The notes: generated by a model from the sequence alone, not told the origin. Positions 1 to 11,984 are shown, numbered from the stretch's first letter. The stretch: DNA of 64,000 nucleotides from Undaria pinnatifida (GCA_012845835.1 JABAKD010000002.1:12751120-12815119); one strand, 5' to 3'. Translations and numbers: made by a program.

Positions 1-400
1 TCATCCCATGGGATCCCATACATCCCGTGGGTTGTATGTACCATGGGATGAATTATGGGATGGTCTATGGGCTGTCGTTCACCCCGTGGGACGTTGCATC
101 CCACGGGAATAAGCATTCCCATGGGACATCCTATGGGACATCTCATGGAACTTCCTGTGGAATGTCCCATGGGACTGACTTCCTGTGGGGCTTCGTGTGG
201 GATGCCCCATGGGATCACAGGGGAATTACTTCGGAACATCCTACGTGTGCGATGTCCGATGGGATATTCCATGTGAATGTCCGATGGGATATATTATGCG
301 ACACCCTATGGGACATCGCACGGGACATCCTATGGGACATCCCATGAACATCCTATGGGATTCCCTATATATGGGTCATCCCATAGGGTGTTGGGTTTCC
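1..400. repeat. Degenerate ATCCCATGGGA minisatellite
   Basis: The window opens inside an array of short degenerate units close to CATCCCATGGGA or GGGACATCCTAT, with a period of about 10-12 bp. CATGGG and its variants recur dozens of times up to about position 400. All three forward frames stay open through it because of composition, so these frames are not genes. The left edge lies outside the window. Confidence 0.85.
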
Positions 401-1655
401 CATTGGAAGTCCCAGACTGCTGCAGTTTGTTGCTGTCATCTGTCCCCCTGAAGGGCGTTCGGCTTTTTTTAATCGTTATATTGGATCGTTATGTACCCCA
501 CGTATCAAATTAATGAAAACATTATCGAAATATCGCACTTACTTTGGTTCGATCATTTTATTTTTTTATCGAACAATATATCGAAACTTCGGTACGATAT
601 CCAACACTAAATGAATACCGGTAGCACCTGTATCATATCCTACAGGAAATCCTAAATATGCGGACCTTGTATACCTACGTACCCGTGACGTGTGCGCACG
701 TCCATCTACGACGGCTGCACGATAGCTGGTAGGCCTTGGGTAGGCTATAGTGTACAATACATAGGTCCCCTATCAAAATATGTTTTTGGTCTAGACTACA
801 GCAGTAGTAGACGTATGATACCAGTTACATGGTCACAACAGTGGGGCTCCTTCCACAAGGATCCACACCTATGTACCTCTTTACTGCTGAGTTTTTGTCT
901 CCGCGAGCTGCGACCGTCGTATGCTATAGATATGGTGTGTGTTGTGCAAGGCAAGCCAACATTTCGTCAACAGTATGCCCACCTTTAACGACACCCTCCT
1001 CGTGCACCGTCATGAAGGAAGGAGATCCCACCCCACGAATCCGAACACAAGCACAGGCAGGCAACCCGGTCCTGTGTGGTGAGTGCCCTCAGGTAGACCC
1101 TCTCTCGCCACTGATGTAAAATGTCCAAGTCTTGCTCTAGCTGGCGTAGGGCACTAGACCATGTGACGATCAGATACGATGTCTCAACTCAACAATCAAA
1201 TAAAAATCGGTCAACTACTACTACTGCTGTGCTGTGCTGTAGCTTTAAGCAAGAAGACCACTGCTGCACCGCCGAGTCCTGGCTGGCCCACGAGTACCAG
1301 TTACCAATACCGGCAGGACACACAAACGCCCATCATCTATTGTTGGCATGGCATGGGATACTTGTATACAGAAGTAGCAGTAGCTTAGTGTGGCAGGTGT
1401 TATTCCGCAAACCAGCAAACTGCTCATACGAGGGGCCAGTTGAATGTGGGTCCCTACTTTGCAAAGCAACACACATGTTTTGAAAACCCTGTGTAAGCTG
1501 TGCCTACGATATATAGATATATCTTGAGATATGAGCTGCAGTGCCAGGTTTTGGTTCTAGGATTGCAAGGAGCTGCGGGCGCGACGGGGAGGAGACCTCT
1601 CTGCAACCCTAGAACTGCAGCATTAAAAAATGCAAGCATCAGGGTTTAGTGGTTT
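401..1655. other. Unassigned stretch
   Basis: No coding domain, RNA gene or clear repeat is recognised. Frames of up to 120 codons exist on both strands (for example 1121-1483 plus), but they overlap each other, show no family motif and read like chance frames. The sequence is mixed, with an AT-rich part at 480-660. Confidence 0.5.
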
Positions 1656-1660
1656 TTTTT

Positions 1661-1837
1661 CAATTGAAAAACGTCAGCTGTGACAACGACCGATTGAATG
1701 GTTGAAACTCAACTTTGCGAGCTGCATATATAGTCTATGGTAGATTAGATCTGTGTTTCGTGTTTTTATAAAAATTGAAAAACGTCAGCTGTGAGTACAA
1801 CCGATTGAATGATTGAAACTCAACTTAGCAAGCTGCG
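1661..1837 (+). repeat. Repeat H, two tandem-like copies
   Basis: Two near-identical blocks (1661-1725 and 1771-1837) read AATTGAAAAACGTCAGCTGTGA, then a CGATTGAATG element, then GAAACTCAACTT and an AGCTGC end. Related blocks recur at about 2395, 31810, 38870, 43880, 46055, 50230 and 59285. The shared core is CAGCTGTGAG, then TCGA, then AACTCATCTTTGCAAGCTG. It is non-coding and its type is unknown. It may be a MITE end. Confidence 0.6.
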
Positions 1838-2685
1838 TGGTACATCAATGTTTCACTAAGATACAGCTGCTGCTGCAGTAGTTACCAGGTAGTGTGTTTG
1901 AAGTTCGAGGGCGAAAGTCGTTGGCGGACCAAACCCAATAGACCACACCGCCATTTTGATTGGCTAATCCAAATCCCACCGCACGCTACTTTCGTACCAG
2001 GTACACAGCACACCGCACATCGCCTGAGAAGACACAAACTACAGCAGTACTACTGACTGCTACTGTGGCAAGCGGCAACGGGAAAAAGGCATACCTGGTA
2101 CATACTGGGTAGCAAGACAGAAGCGTTTGGCAGCACTAAAAGAGTAAAATAACCAAAATAACCACGCTAGACAGGGGGGGCGTTACTGTTAATAATACCA
2201 AAAAAAAGACGTCATATTCTCGATTCGCACAAAAATCACAATCTGCAGCGCTCCGATTTCTTTCATTTTTGACCTTTACATCAATAGTAGAACATGGTCC
2301 CGTTGTCTCTTTTTGTGCACCCCCCTGGCTGTACTCGTATGTCATGTACGTATGAATATCACACCTGGTGTCATACTGGTACATCAATGTGTTGGAAGGA
2401 ATAAGGAAAGTAAAGGATAGCGTGCAAAGCCGAGTTTCGCCAAATCCTTGACCTCACATTTGAAGACGAGTATCGACCACTCAATTGGTCGAACTCACAT
2501 CTGGCGTGTTTGAAGTAAACGTCAGTAGGATAATACAAGTCGAGAGTCACGGTTACTTGCCACCCTGACCCTTGACCCCCGTAAAGAATCAGGTCGTTGT
2601 TATTAATAATTCAAATCGGGCGTGTTGTTTGCCTTCTCTTCGTGACTAATGGACAGAGGGCCGACACGAGCACGGGACGAAACGC
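1838..2685. other. Mostly unassigned, with a repeat H relative
   Basis: Nothing protein-coding is supported. About 2395-2515 resembles repeat H in degraded form (AAGCCGAGTTTCGCC, TCGACCACTCAATTGG, GAACTCACATCTGGCG). ACCTGGTAC-type palindromic motifs occur near 2090 and 2360. Confidence 0.4.
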
Positions 2686-2689
2686 CAGG

Positions 2690-3150
2690 CAGGGGGGTAG
2701 TGGGTCACCCTCGTGAGCAGGCCGGAGGAAGGAGAGGGGGACGGAGGGAACGGGAGGAGCGGGGGAAGCTGAGGGAGCGGGGGAACGGGGGGGGCGGAGG
2801 GAGCGGAGGGAGCGGGGGAGGCGGGGGGAGCGGGGGGAGCGGGGGGAGCAAGGGGAGCAGAGACAGTGGGAGGGGCGGCGAGAGCTGGGGGGGAGCGGGA
2901 AGAGGGGATAGTACGGCACCCTCGTTAGCAGGCTGCGGATTGGGGGGGGGGGAGAAGCGAGGGAAGCGGAGGGAACCGGCGGGGGGGGAGCGGAGGAAGC
3001 GTGGGGGGCGGGGGGGCGGGGGGGCGAGGGGACTAGAAAGGAGGGCGGGGGGAGCGGGGAGAGCGGGGAGGGTGGAGAGGGCAAGGCACACGGGGGGACC
3101 GGGGGGAGTGGAAAGGGCGGGGATGGCGGGGACGGGTACAAGGAGCAAAC
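2690..3150 (+). repeat. G-rich GGAGCGGGG degenerate repeat tract
   Basis: The plus strand is a strongly purine-biased run of GGGAGCGGGGG-like units. Runs of three to nine G recur every few bases, so G-quadruplex formation is plausible on this strand. Long frames here (Gly/Arg-rich on plus, Pro/Ser/Leu-rich on minus) follow from composition and are not called as genes. Confidence 0.85.
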
Positions 3151-4195
3151 CTAGCAGAGATGGGATCGTAACAACCTGGGCATAGGGTCACCACTTCATA
3201 TCGTGTCCTGGGATGACCTGGGACAACGTTTCGCAACCGGAAAAAACGCGCAGCCACGGTTGGCAGAAGCACACGAGCGCCTAAGCGTTCATTTGTTTGA
3301 CACCCTCAACCACACTATGGGAGAGCACCGGCCGAACCGGGACTCGGCGACTCCAAGCTTGCTCCTGCGGGCGATTAAGTGATGGTACCTCATGCCAGCC
3401 CTGCCCCACTCACCCGACAGCCGGATCAAGAGGCGACAGAGCTTCGCGTTGGTGCAGAGCGGGCACATAGTTCTGCTAACCTCCTGGGTGATAGCGTATA
3501 CCAGGAGAGGGGACTTGAGACAACGGGATGCTGCCGAGGAAGCTTCAAAGGAGGTGAAGCTTGAACGAGCATCATCGGCGTGTCGGCACGCGGGAAGGGT
3601 CAAAGTGGCAGAACGCAACCTTGTGGCACAGCCACGATCAGCGGGAAACGAAGAGACATGAAATACACTGGTGGCCAAGTTGCCCCCCGAAAACCACGCT
3701 GCCGTGTCCGCGGCGGCGGCTGCAGTGCTGCGCCACCAAGCAAGTGGAAGATGGAAATGCCCCTCCGTGGCGCCCTGACGACGAGGACGCCACCGAGATG
3801 CTCTTTCACGTCACCAGCTCCCGCAGCGCCCAGGCCCCGGAATCGACGGCCAACGATTTTCATCATCATTGACACCGACACCGAGAGGGAAAAGTTCGGA
3901 AGGGGCATGACAGTCTTCTGGCGGAGAATCGTCGACGAGCCGGACGCGTTCCGCCAAAGTTCTGGCAATTATTCTTACAGTCGAGCCTCACGGCGCTGGG
4001 GGAAACGTGCCGGCCGGTTTGCGTGGGCATGGTGTGAAGGAGGCTCATCACCGCAGGAGCTATGTGACGGTGGCCGCCGCGGTTGGAGGAGGTAAACCGA
4101 GAGGTGAGGCAGTTTGGGGTCGCTGTACCCGATGGGGTGGAGCATGTGGAATTCAGGGCTAGGACGCTACACGAGACGGGCAACTGGCTCGTTCT

Positions 4196-5014
4196 CACGG
4201 CCTGATCCAAAGCCTTCAAAACCTTCAAAAAGGCGATGGTGGTAGAAGAAGTAGCAAACTGCGTGCCAGCGCTCACGCTGTTAGTGGCCAAGAGCTACGC
4301 ACAAGACCCGCCGACGTGTTTTTCTGGATGGACTCAGGGGAGACCATAACAATTGCTTGTTCCAGTGATGTCCAGCAAGGGGACCCCATGGGGCCGGTAG
4401 TGTTCTGCCTTGCGTTTCGACCGGGGCTGAAGCGATTCCGACAGAAAGTCGAGAGAGAAGGAGAGGAAGCATTTGCGTACATGGACGATGTATTTCTCGG
4501 CCTTATGGGGATCACGGCCAGCACGGTTTGAGCATTCGCCTTCCTCTGGCGAGGGCTAGATGACATCGGCATTGTGGTCAACCCCGCTGAGACAGCGATA
4601 CTACCACCCAAAGGGCACGCCGCTACGGCGGAGAGATTTCGCTCGTTGAATAGCGTTGAAGTCCGCATGGCAGACGAAGGTGGGGTGACGGTGGTGGGTC
4701 TACCGATCGGCACAGAAGAATACGTGTGGGGGTGAGCAATGGACGTAGCGAGGGATGGAGGCGCGGACCACATTGCGTTCTGCCTCGTTAACATGCCCAG
4801 CAAACAAGCTGCAGCCCTCTTCGCCGTCGAATCCTTCGGGCAGAGGACGAGCTACCTAGGAAGGGCTCTGGCCCTTGAACTGCCCCTGGAAGCATGTAGA
4901 AGGGCAGGCAACGGGGCGCGGTGGGTGTACCAAAACAATCCTCGAGCTAACGGGAACGAGCGGTGGAGGATCAGTCGTTTTTTCAGGAAGGGTGCCCTGA
5001 CAGTTGAATCTTAA
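4196..5014 (+). pseudogene. LINE L1 reverse transcriptase fragment
   Basis: One forward frame encodes recognisable reverse transcriptase blocks in order: a SKAFKTFKKA block (about 4207-4236), a SSDVQQGDPMGPVVFCLAF block (about 4362-4420) and AYMDDVFLG with the catalytic YMDD (4478-4489). A LINE thumb-like region then continues through FAFLWRGLDDIGIVVNPAET and beyond. In-frame stops interrupt it, one just before SKAFK (about 4202), one at 4529-4531 and one near 4735, so it cannot make a full protein. The catalytic aspartates survive. In function it would have copied element RNA into DNA at the target site. Assignment to a reverse transcriptase is firm. The exact clade is inferred. Confidence 0.8.
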
Positions 5015-5039
5015 CCTCAACAGCAGGCCCGAGCACGCC

Positions 5040-6399
5040 TCTCTACGGGAGCGAGAGGGCTAAGGCTGCCGTCGGCAGGGGCGAGGCAATGTGTCTGCCT
5101 CAATTGGGAGCAGGGTGGGGATCCTGCCGGATGTGCTAGTAGACCTCACGGGCCGGTTCGGAGACAGAGTGAGAAGGGGGCTCCCGGAATCGAGCATCCT
5201 TGCTCAGCTAATAGGCAGCTTGCGGGAAGTCTGAGATGCATCGGGGGCGACGAAGGAGGCATGGCGGGTATCATTCCCATTTCTTGGCTGAACTAGGTTC
5301 TAGGAGCAGAGGGAGGGGGACCTGGAACCGAGGCCCCCAGAGACCGACATGCTGGCAACGCATGACGCCGTAACCATCAATTCCCGGAGCGTACAACAGA
5401 ACTCGGGCAAGCTGGTGAATCAGGGTTGGCACGCTGCACACACAGCTTCGTTGGAGGATCTACCGGAGACCACACGCCCCGCCGGACCAGGCGACCCGCT
5501 GGGGGACGGCGAGACCAAGTCGTTCGCCAAGGCTCGCTATAGGAGTCTACAGGGGGAAGCCAACGCATGCCTTCGGGCGAGACCAACGGACTCACTGCAT
5601 GTCCTACCCGCAGCAAAGATTGTGGGCACGGGAAGGCCTTTCATGGAGATCGAGGAGTCCGTGGCAGTGGGTCGCCCCTATGCCGTCAATGTCGACATCC
5701 ACCACCCACGTATCTGTCCCAAGCCAAGGGTGCAGGCAAACCAGCACCAACCGTTTCGCCATGCGATCTTTCCGCACGTTGAAACGGTTGAAAATCTCAC
5801 TCTAAATGGAGAGCGGCGAACCGTTCAGTGCAGACCGGAAGTTGCCGACGGGCATAGTCGTTCGGAGAGGTCTCCGGGACGCTCCAAACAGGGAGTATAG
5901 GGGAAAGCCCACTCTGCTGGACGTCATCCATGCTGACCCTCAAGCGCGGGTACACTCGAAAGGAGGAAGTGCTGATCATGATGTATCAGTTATCTCTACC
6001 TCTGAGGCACGCAAGCGCCAACACTACGCTCGTCCGGGACATGTATCCTTCGCCGAATGAAATCACAAACTTGCCACTTTAGCGGTGGAAAGCTGTGGGC
6101 GTCTCGGGATGGAGGGAATAAATTAATCGACCAGCTGGCAGCTAGTGTCGCACTGGGGGGGGGTGGTGGGTCGATGGCAAGAAAGGGGATGGTGAAACCA
6201 GATGGCAGCTAGTGCCATGGGGGGGAGGGATGGTGGGTCGATGGCAAGGAATGGGATGGTGCAGGAAGGTCAGCTGCAGATCGTTTCTGTGACTACACAA
6301 GTCGACAGTTCGAGGAGGGTGTGGCGCTTGAAGCTCCAGGTTAGGGACCGCCAGGAAGCGAGAAGGATCAGGGTGGGGGAGATGACAGACCCACACTGA
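5040..6399 (+). pseudogene. LINE L1 C-terminal region, frameshifted
   Basis: Coding similarity continues downstream of the reverse transcriptase but jumps between frames. It is in one frame at 5349-5780 (blocks LEDLPETT and RARPTDSLHVLPA), in another at 5806-6060 (VVRRGLRDAPNREYRG, LLDVIHADPQARVHS, STSEARKRQHYARPGHVSF), and ends with QIVSVTTQV and RLKLQVRDRQEARR near 6270-6375. The last blocks recur on the minus strand at 12235-12860. The layout (reverse transcriptase, Cys/His-like segment, then an LLDV-type block) fits a LINE with a restriction-like endonuclease. The Cys/His motif is eroded here, so that assignment is an inference. Confidence 0.6.
6121..6265 (+). repeat. 74-bp tandem duplication inside L1
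   Basis: The segment GGCAGCTAGTG through GGGTGGTGGGTCGATGGCAAG and a following GGGATGGT is present twice, near 6137 and 6205, with small changes. It lies in the last part of the L1 coding region and helps break the frame. Confidence 0.75.
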
Positions 6400-6660
6400 T
6401 GGCATCTGGACGGAGCTTGGAAGCGGCTTAGGATTTAAAAATAAAATGCAACGAGCACGTATTGAGAAGGAGGGAGCAAGGACAATACAAGGAGTGCTGT
6501 AGAAAAAGCTCAAGAGGGAAGTAGGCATAGAAGGGAGTTAGGCTTGGTGCATAGCTTTCCGTTTGTTTCCGAGGTTTTCTTCTTTCCGGATTTTTATGAG
6601 TGACCAACGTTGCAACTCATACTGCACGTTGTCGGACGGCAAACCCAATAAACATTCTTC

Positions 6661-7790
6661 CCTGTCGTCGTTACTGTGGTCGTTAAACATTTCACCTTCT
6701 GGGCTGTACAGACTTTCAAAGTTGCCCCTGCTGCCTGCTGCTGGGCCTTTCGATCGTTTTGGGCCATGGACTGCAAATGTTTCGACTAATGGCGGGCGTT
6801 TGGGTTTTGTCCAGGTTATCAAAACATCAGTCGTACGTCACCCATGATTGCCCGAAAGAAGGTACTGTATGTCAGTCAACGAGCAGGTGGAAAATACTGC
6901 TGCTATTAAATACTATAGAGAAACATGCTGTTGGTGTAACACAACACTCACTACGTTGGATATACACTAAAAATGTTGCGGTGTCGTGTCAAAAACTCGT
7001 GCTTGTTGGGTGGCGGTTTGGGCTGTGCTGGGGTTCCAATACCGGTCGGTGATCTATGCAATGCATTGTTTTGATCATCCCTCGAGGAGACCGCGAATTT
7101 ACAAAACAAATATATGGACGAGCAGCGGGACTAAGAAGGCCGCCGCGGAAGGTGAAATCGCGAGTCTGCACACTCCAGAGTTTGATTCATGCTATTTCGT
7201 CGCTTCGCATTAATATATTATATTGCCCAGCTCGTCATATAGGCAAGCTGTTTTCAAGCGCCCGCTGCTCGGCGTTCAGCCTAGGCAGCACGTCTTACAC
7301 ATGCCTACACAGATTACATGGGATCGACTACACCTCCATACGCTGTTAGTGGCTTGTGCCTGACTGCAGCACAGCAGCAGTGTTGTACCCGCCCGCCCGC
7401 TTCTTATACAAGAAGTTTTTACAAGGGGATCTTGTGGCTATCATACCATAGCACAAGCTCTTTATGCATGCTGCGTATTGTGAAGTATTTCCAGCTCTCA
7501 TATTGCACAAGGTATTATATAATATTGGTTATTAAGCGTATTTTACCAGGGTGTTCCAATACGTATACGTGCTACACCTGGTACCTGGTACAATACATCA
7601 CAGTACACCAATAATAACTGTTTACATCTGGTGGCGATGATGCTTTCTACCGTCAAGCAAATTATTTGTATACGAAAAGGTCACTCCGGCTCAGTCTATT
7701 CCGAGTGATCATGTTTTTCATTTCCAACTGGAATACACAACTTCCACTTGTTTCTATAAAAATACCGACTCTCTATCAGAAGCTACGTGA
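6661..7790. other. Unassigned stretch
   Basis: No gene or repeat family is recognised. A 94-codon minus-strand frame (6822-6538) overlaps the L1 3' UTR. It is set aside because the homologous DNA at 21.6-21.8 kb does not keep the same frame. ACCTGGTACCTGGTAC occurs near 7580. Confidence 0.45.
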
Positions 7791-7794
7791 TCAA

Positions 7795-9680
7795 CCCCAC
7801 GAAAAGGTCGTTGTGTGTGTGCCTTCCACACGAAGGATCCCCGTCCCATTTCGGCGCCTCGGTGCTGCAACATCCCCCCTGCCCGGCGCATAAGTATCGT
7901 CGGCCCTAAACCGACATCCTGGCCACGCCCCGGAAACAGCGTGTGCGTCTGCCATACACCCGGTCTCCTGTCCCTTCCCGGCGCCCCGGCGCTGCAACAA
8001 CTCCCTTGCCCGACCCATAACTATCGTCGGTCCCAAGCAATCGTCCCGGTCACGGTCCAGCAGCAGCGTGTGTCCTTCCATACAACGAATCTCCCGTCCC
8101 TTGCCGGCGCCCCAACGCTGCAACACCCTCACTGCAAGACATTTTACTCTCGTCGGTCCCGAAGCGGCCATCACGATCACGGCCCGGCAGCAGTGCGTTC
8201 GCCTTCCATACAACGGATACCACATCCCTTCCCGGCGCCCCGGCGCTGCAACACCCCTCTGTCCGACGCATAGCCATCGTCGGTACAAAACGGGCATCCT
8301 GCTCACGGCCCGGTATTTGCGTATGCGCTTTCCATACCCCGGATTATCCGCTCCTTCCCGGCATCCCAGCACACCTGCCCGACGCATATATATCATTGGT
8401 TTAAAGCAGACAAGCTGGTCACGGACCAGCAACAGCGTGCGTGTGTGCCTTCTACGCGGCGGATCTCTCGTCTCCTCTCGATGCCCCACCGCTGCAACAC
8501 TCCCCCTGCCCGACGCATAACTATCGTCGGTGCCAAACGGACATTCTGGGCACGGCCCGGAAATAGCGTGGGCGTCTTCCGAACGGCGGATCTCCCGTCC
8601 CTGCCCTGTGCACCAGCCTTGCAACACGCCCCCTGCTAGATGCATAATTTGTGTCGTTCATAGGGCGCACATCTCGATCACAGACCGGTAATGGCGTGCG
8701 TGCCTTCGGTAAGGTTGATATCCCGCCCTTCCCGGCACCCAGCGCTGCAACACGGCCCTTGACCGACTCATCAGTATCGTTGGTCCCTAAAGCGGGGACC
8801 CCGGCATCGGTCCGGTAACAGCACGTGTGTCTTCCATGCGACGAATCTTCTGTCTTTTTCCCGTCGACTCGACGCTGCAACACCTCCCGCTGCCCGGCGC
8901 ACAACTATCTTCGGTCCGAAAGTGGTCATCCCGGAAACGGCTCGGCACCAACGTGTGCGCCTTCCATACACCGATTCTCCCGTCCCTTCTCGGCGCCCCA
9001 GCGCTGCAGCACGTACCCTGCCCGACGCATAACTATCGTCGGCCACAAAGCGGCCATCCTGGTCACGGCCCGGCAACAGCGTGTCTGCCTTCCATACAAC
9101 GGGCGGTCCACCCTTCGAGGCGCCCTGGCGCTGCAACACCACCCCTGTCCGACGCGTAACTATTGTCGGTCCTATACCGGGCATCCCGGTCACTGCCCGG
9201 CAACCCCCAACCTTCCCGACGCCCTGGCGCTGCAGCACCACCCCTGTCTAACGCATAACTATCGTCGGTCCCAAAGCGGGCATCCCGATCACGGCCCGGT
9301 AAGAGCGTGTGAGCCTTCCATACGACTGATCAACGGGCCCTTCATCGCTTTCCGGTGCCCCGGCGATGCAACACTCTGCTCGACGCATATCTATCGGGGG
9401 CCCCAAAACGGGCATCCCAGTACTGGTCCAGACACAGCGTGTTCGTCTTCCGTTGCTGATTTCGTCCTTGGCATCGCGTCGCTGTAACACCCTCTAGCAG
9501 CCCGGTGCATGTGAGTGTCGGTGTTAAGCGAGCATCCAAGCCGATCCCCGATTCTCTGTTCTTCATCAGCGCCCCATCACTGGCGCACCGCTCCCAATCC
9601 GACGCTCGTGGGTGTCGGCGTCAAACCGGTATTATTGCGGTAACCAAGCGCGTCTCTGTAGTTCTGCACCCCCTTCGACG
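7795..9680. repeat. Tandem array, about 126-bp unit, about 15 copies
   Basis: The unit contains GACGCATAACTATCGTCGGTCCCAA, then a CACGGCCCGG(C/T)AACAG block, then GCCTTCCATACAACGG, TCTCCCGTCCCTT and GGCGCTGCAACAC. The marker ATCGTCGGT recurs at about 7888, 8013, 8140, 8274, 8390, 8523, 8650, 8775, 8905, 9035, 9163, 9259, 9392, 9515 and 9612. Spacing is mostly 116-134 bp with two short units of about 96 bp. Units differ by many substitutions, so the array is old. Because 126 is a multiple of three, frames of up to 284 codons survive on the minus strand. They have no family signature. Confidence 0.9.
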
Positions 9681-11325
9681 GTGCCGACTTTGGATGGTGG
9701 CTGAAATGGCGGCAGTCCTTGGCCCTCGAACGTTCTCCTAAGAGTAGAATCCGACCAGCCGACGCTTCGACCTTCTCTCATCGCGATCCTCACGACTTGC
9801 AGATCTCGACAGTCGCCTCATTGAGGTACCCCCGCACCCTTTCGACCCTCCCTTGGCTACGGAGGTCGATCAGTGGGACACTGGTCAAGTCGCACGCCTA
9901 CCCTCCGACACGAACGGCTAATTCCCCTCGTCATAGAACCCCCCCCGCTGTATCACCGCTGATCGAGATATTGCGGCACAGTAGAGGTTAGCGGCAGCTC
10001 AAGCAATTTCCTACCCACGGTCCTTGCTCGTTTATTCCTTGGGAGCACCTGAAGGAATCAATTCTCATTGTTCGGTCGGACCAGCCGCGGGGTGTTCTGA
10101 AACGCGTCCGCTATACGATGTACAGTCTACCGCTAGGAGAAGCTACTCCGGAGTCGATGCTCATGGCTCCACTAACGAAGTGGTCTACTTTAAGTCTAAG
10201 TAGTTTGTTCCCAAAAACGAGTGTGCAGTTCTCAAGGGCTTACGTCGCGGGAAGCAAAAAGGCTGGTCTACCAAGCCAGCAGCAAGATAATTTTACTGCG
10301 TCTATAAACCCCCATAACCCAAGACCTGTCCACGCTGGACGACATTTTCGCTCCTCGCCGGCTGCCGGTAAATCGACAAATTTCCCTTGGGGTATCAATA
10401 CATTCACAGAAGTTCGTCTACAGCAACCGTGAAAAGCTACCTGGTATATTATGGCTATTCATAGTGCAGGTGACTACGTGCTCAAAGAGTAGACATTAGA
10501 CATAAAATTTCCTACGGCGGCGGTAGTTGCGTAGGTTTCCGCCTGTGCTACGTGCTCAAGTCGAGCCGGGGGCTTTTCACACGATCTGCTATCTCGTTTA
10601 TATTCTCCTCGACAGCGGTGTCAGGTGTCCGTATTTCCGCTGTCGCTCCCCTCTCTCTACACTCCTGCCGTTGTTTCGTTCTCGCAATTTCCAGCTAAAC
10701 CGGGATTTTTCCACCCACGCGACGTGAAAAACATCAATTTCTTGGTTAACCCAATGCCTTAACGCGTGTTGTCTTGTCATTAAAACTAGCATCTCTTTTA
10801 CGAACAAACGACGTTTCAAGATCACTTTGGTGGCAATGTTTGTGTTCGAGAAGTCTCCGGTTTAGGAATATTCCGGAATATCAAAAAAAGGGAACAGGAA
10901 AAAAAGAGTTCCTTGGCATGCTGGGTTCACCATGTTGCAACGAAGCCGAACTTTCAGGCCACAAAGTAGGCCAAGTTGATCACGCCTGAGGCCGGCTCAC
11001 CTTGATGTTTGAATCCGCGGGAGTACTGTTCCACGGATCAGCTCCACAGCTCCCCAACTTCGCTCCGATCTCCAGTTGTTGTTACGAGCAATGAGGTTGA
11101 TGTAACGATAGGCGATACGTGACAGGTATACGAATCGTTTGACTTTGAGCTTCCTTTGTTCTTTGGATGGCATCGAAAGACACCGGGCGTGCATGCTTTG
11201 TCGCATTAAGTTTTGCGCACACAGCGGCGGGCGTTCTTCGCCGGGTACACTCCTCGCTTCTCCTAAAAAAATATCGCGACGGGCGCTTCCCGACAGCTAG
11301 ATCCCCGACCATACAGATATAACTT
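9681..11325. other. Unassigned, apparently low-repeat stretch
   Basis: This is one of the longest parts of the window without an obvious repeat. Frames reach about 100 codons on both strands without any motif. A spliced gene cannot be excluded by eye, but no credible exon chain with GT-AG borders and a recognisable domain was found. Confidence 0.4.
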
Positions 11326-11369
11326 ATTCGGGGCATTGGTCCGATTGAAAGCCGAGTTTTCCGTTGTCA

Positions 11370-11485
11370 CGGAAACCGAAGGGCGCGCCAGCTAGCGCTG
11401 GGTTGCGAATACAATTGAACTAACTTGACACGCGACATGTATAAAAATATATGGAAGTGTGGTGAGATTAAGCATTGGTTCTGCC
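11370..11485 (+). repeat. Dispersed repeat shared with the right end of the window
   Basis: CGCCAGCTAGCGCTGGGTTGCGAA, followed by CAATTGAACTAA, then GACACGCGACATGTATAAAAATA and TGGAAGTGTGGTGAG, matches 63880-63980 with modest divergence. The family is only partly visible because the other copy runs off the window. Function is unknown. Confidence 0.65.
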
Positions 11486-11650
11486 CGTCCGACGGAGGAT
11501 AGCAAAAACAAGAAGAAAAAATAAATACGGACAACCGGCCACGCATTCAAACTTATTCTCGCTGCAACGCACTGCAACAGTACTACGACCACCGTAATGG
11601 CAAGTGGTACTGCGGTCTTATCAACAGGCTAGTAGTGTGAGCGCCAACGA

Positions 11651-11978
11651 TACGTTCTACGGTAGCCTCCCCAACGTTTCTTGAACGAAACCGCCGGTTC
11701 TTGAAACCCGCTACCGGGCTGTGTCTCCTGGAATACGATTCCCTTTGCCGCCCCGATGTCACCGTTTGATAGTCCTGTACAAACCAGAAAATATATCAAG
11801 ATATGGTTTTCATAGCATCGTTCCTCGTGTCGAGCAGCGATGAAACGTTCGTTAAAGAAAATCGCGGGATTGGTATCAAGATATGGTTTTCATAGCATCG
11901 TTCCTCGTGTCGAGCAGCGATGAAACGTTCGTCAAAGAAAATCGCGGGATTGGGGGGCGGCTATCGTAAAATCAGTTC
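11651..11978 (-). mobile_element. MITE-D copy 1, with internal duplication
   Basis: The ends are CTACGGTAGCCTCCCCAA on the left and TTGGGGGGCGGCTATCGTAAAA on the right, an imperfect terminal inverted repeat. Internal landmarks GAAACCGCCGGTT, GGGCTGTGTCTCCTG and CGTGTCGAGCAGCGATGAAACG match the copies at 31937, 38414 and 52733. It is about 80 bp longer than its relatives because of a direct 80-bp duplication. It has no coding capacity. Confidence 0.8.
11794..11953 (+). repeat. Near-exact 80-bp direct duplication
   Basis: Two adjacent units starting TATCAAGATATGGTTTTC at 11794 and 11874 differ by about one base (GTTAAAG versus GTCAAAG). The near identity shows a recent duplication inside an older MITE-D copy. 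Confidence 0.95.
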
Positions 11979-11984
11979 AATACT

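Larger units (their letters stand above)
3300..6660 (+). mobile_element. LINE family L1, decayed copy with 3' UTR
   Basis: This is a non-LTR retrotransposon copy in forward orientation. Its core is a reverse transcriptase with an intact YMDD (4478-4489), followed by a long C-terminal region. That region has a histidine/cysteine-like segment (about 5640-5780) and a conserved block ending LLDVIHADPQA (about 5920-5950), like the endonuclease tail of early-branching LINEs. The 3' UTR (about 6400-6660) is shared with the reversed copy at 11985-12960 and the fragment at 21597-21850. The 3' end reads CGGACGGCAAACCCAATAAAC. The 5' limit is uncertain because coding similarity fades before about 3400. 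Confidence 0.75.

Noticed and set aside
2611-3185. Pro-rich and Gly-rich frames on both strands
   Set aside because: They follow from the G-rich degenerate repeat. Both strands are open in the same place.
6538-6822. 94-codon minus frame as a small host protein
   Set aside because: Much of it lies over the L1 3' UTR. The homologous DNA at 21.6-21.8 kb does not conserve the frame.
7791-8645. 284-codon minus-strand frame
   Set aside because: It lies wholly inside the 126-bp tandem array, whose period preserves frame. Other frames are also open there and no domain is seen.
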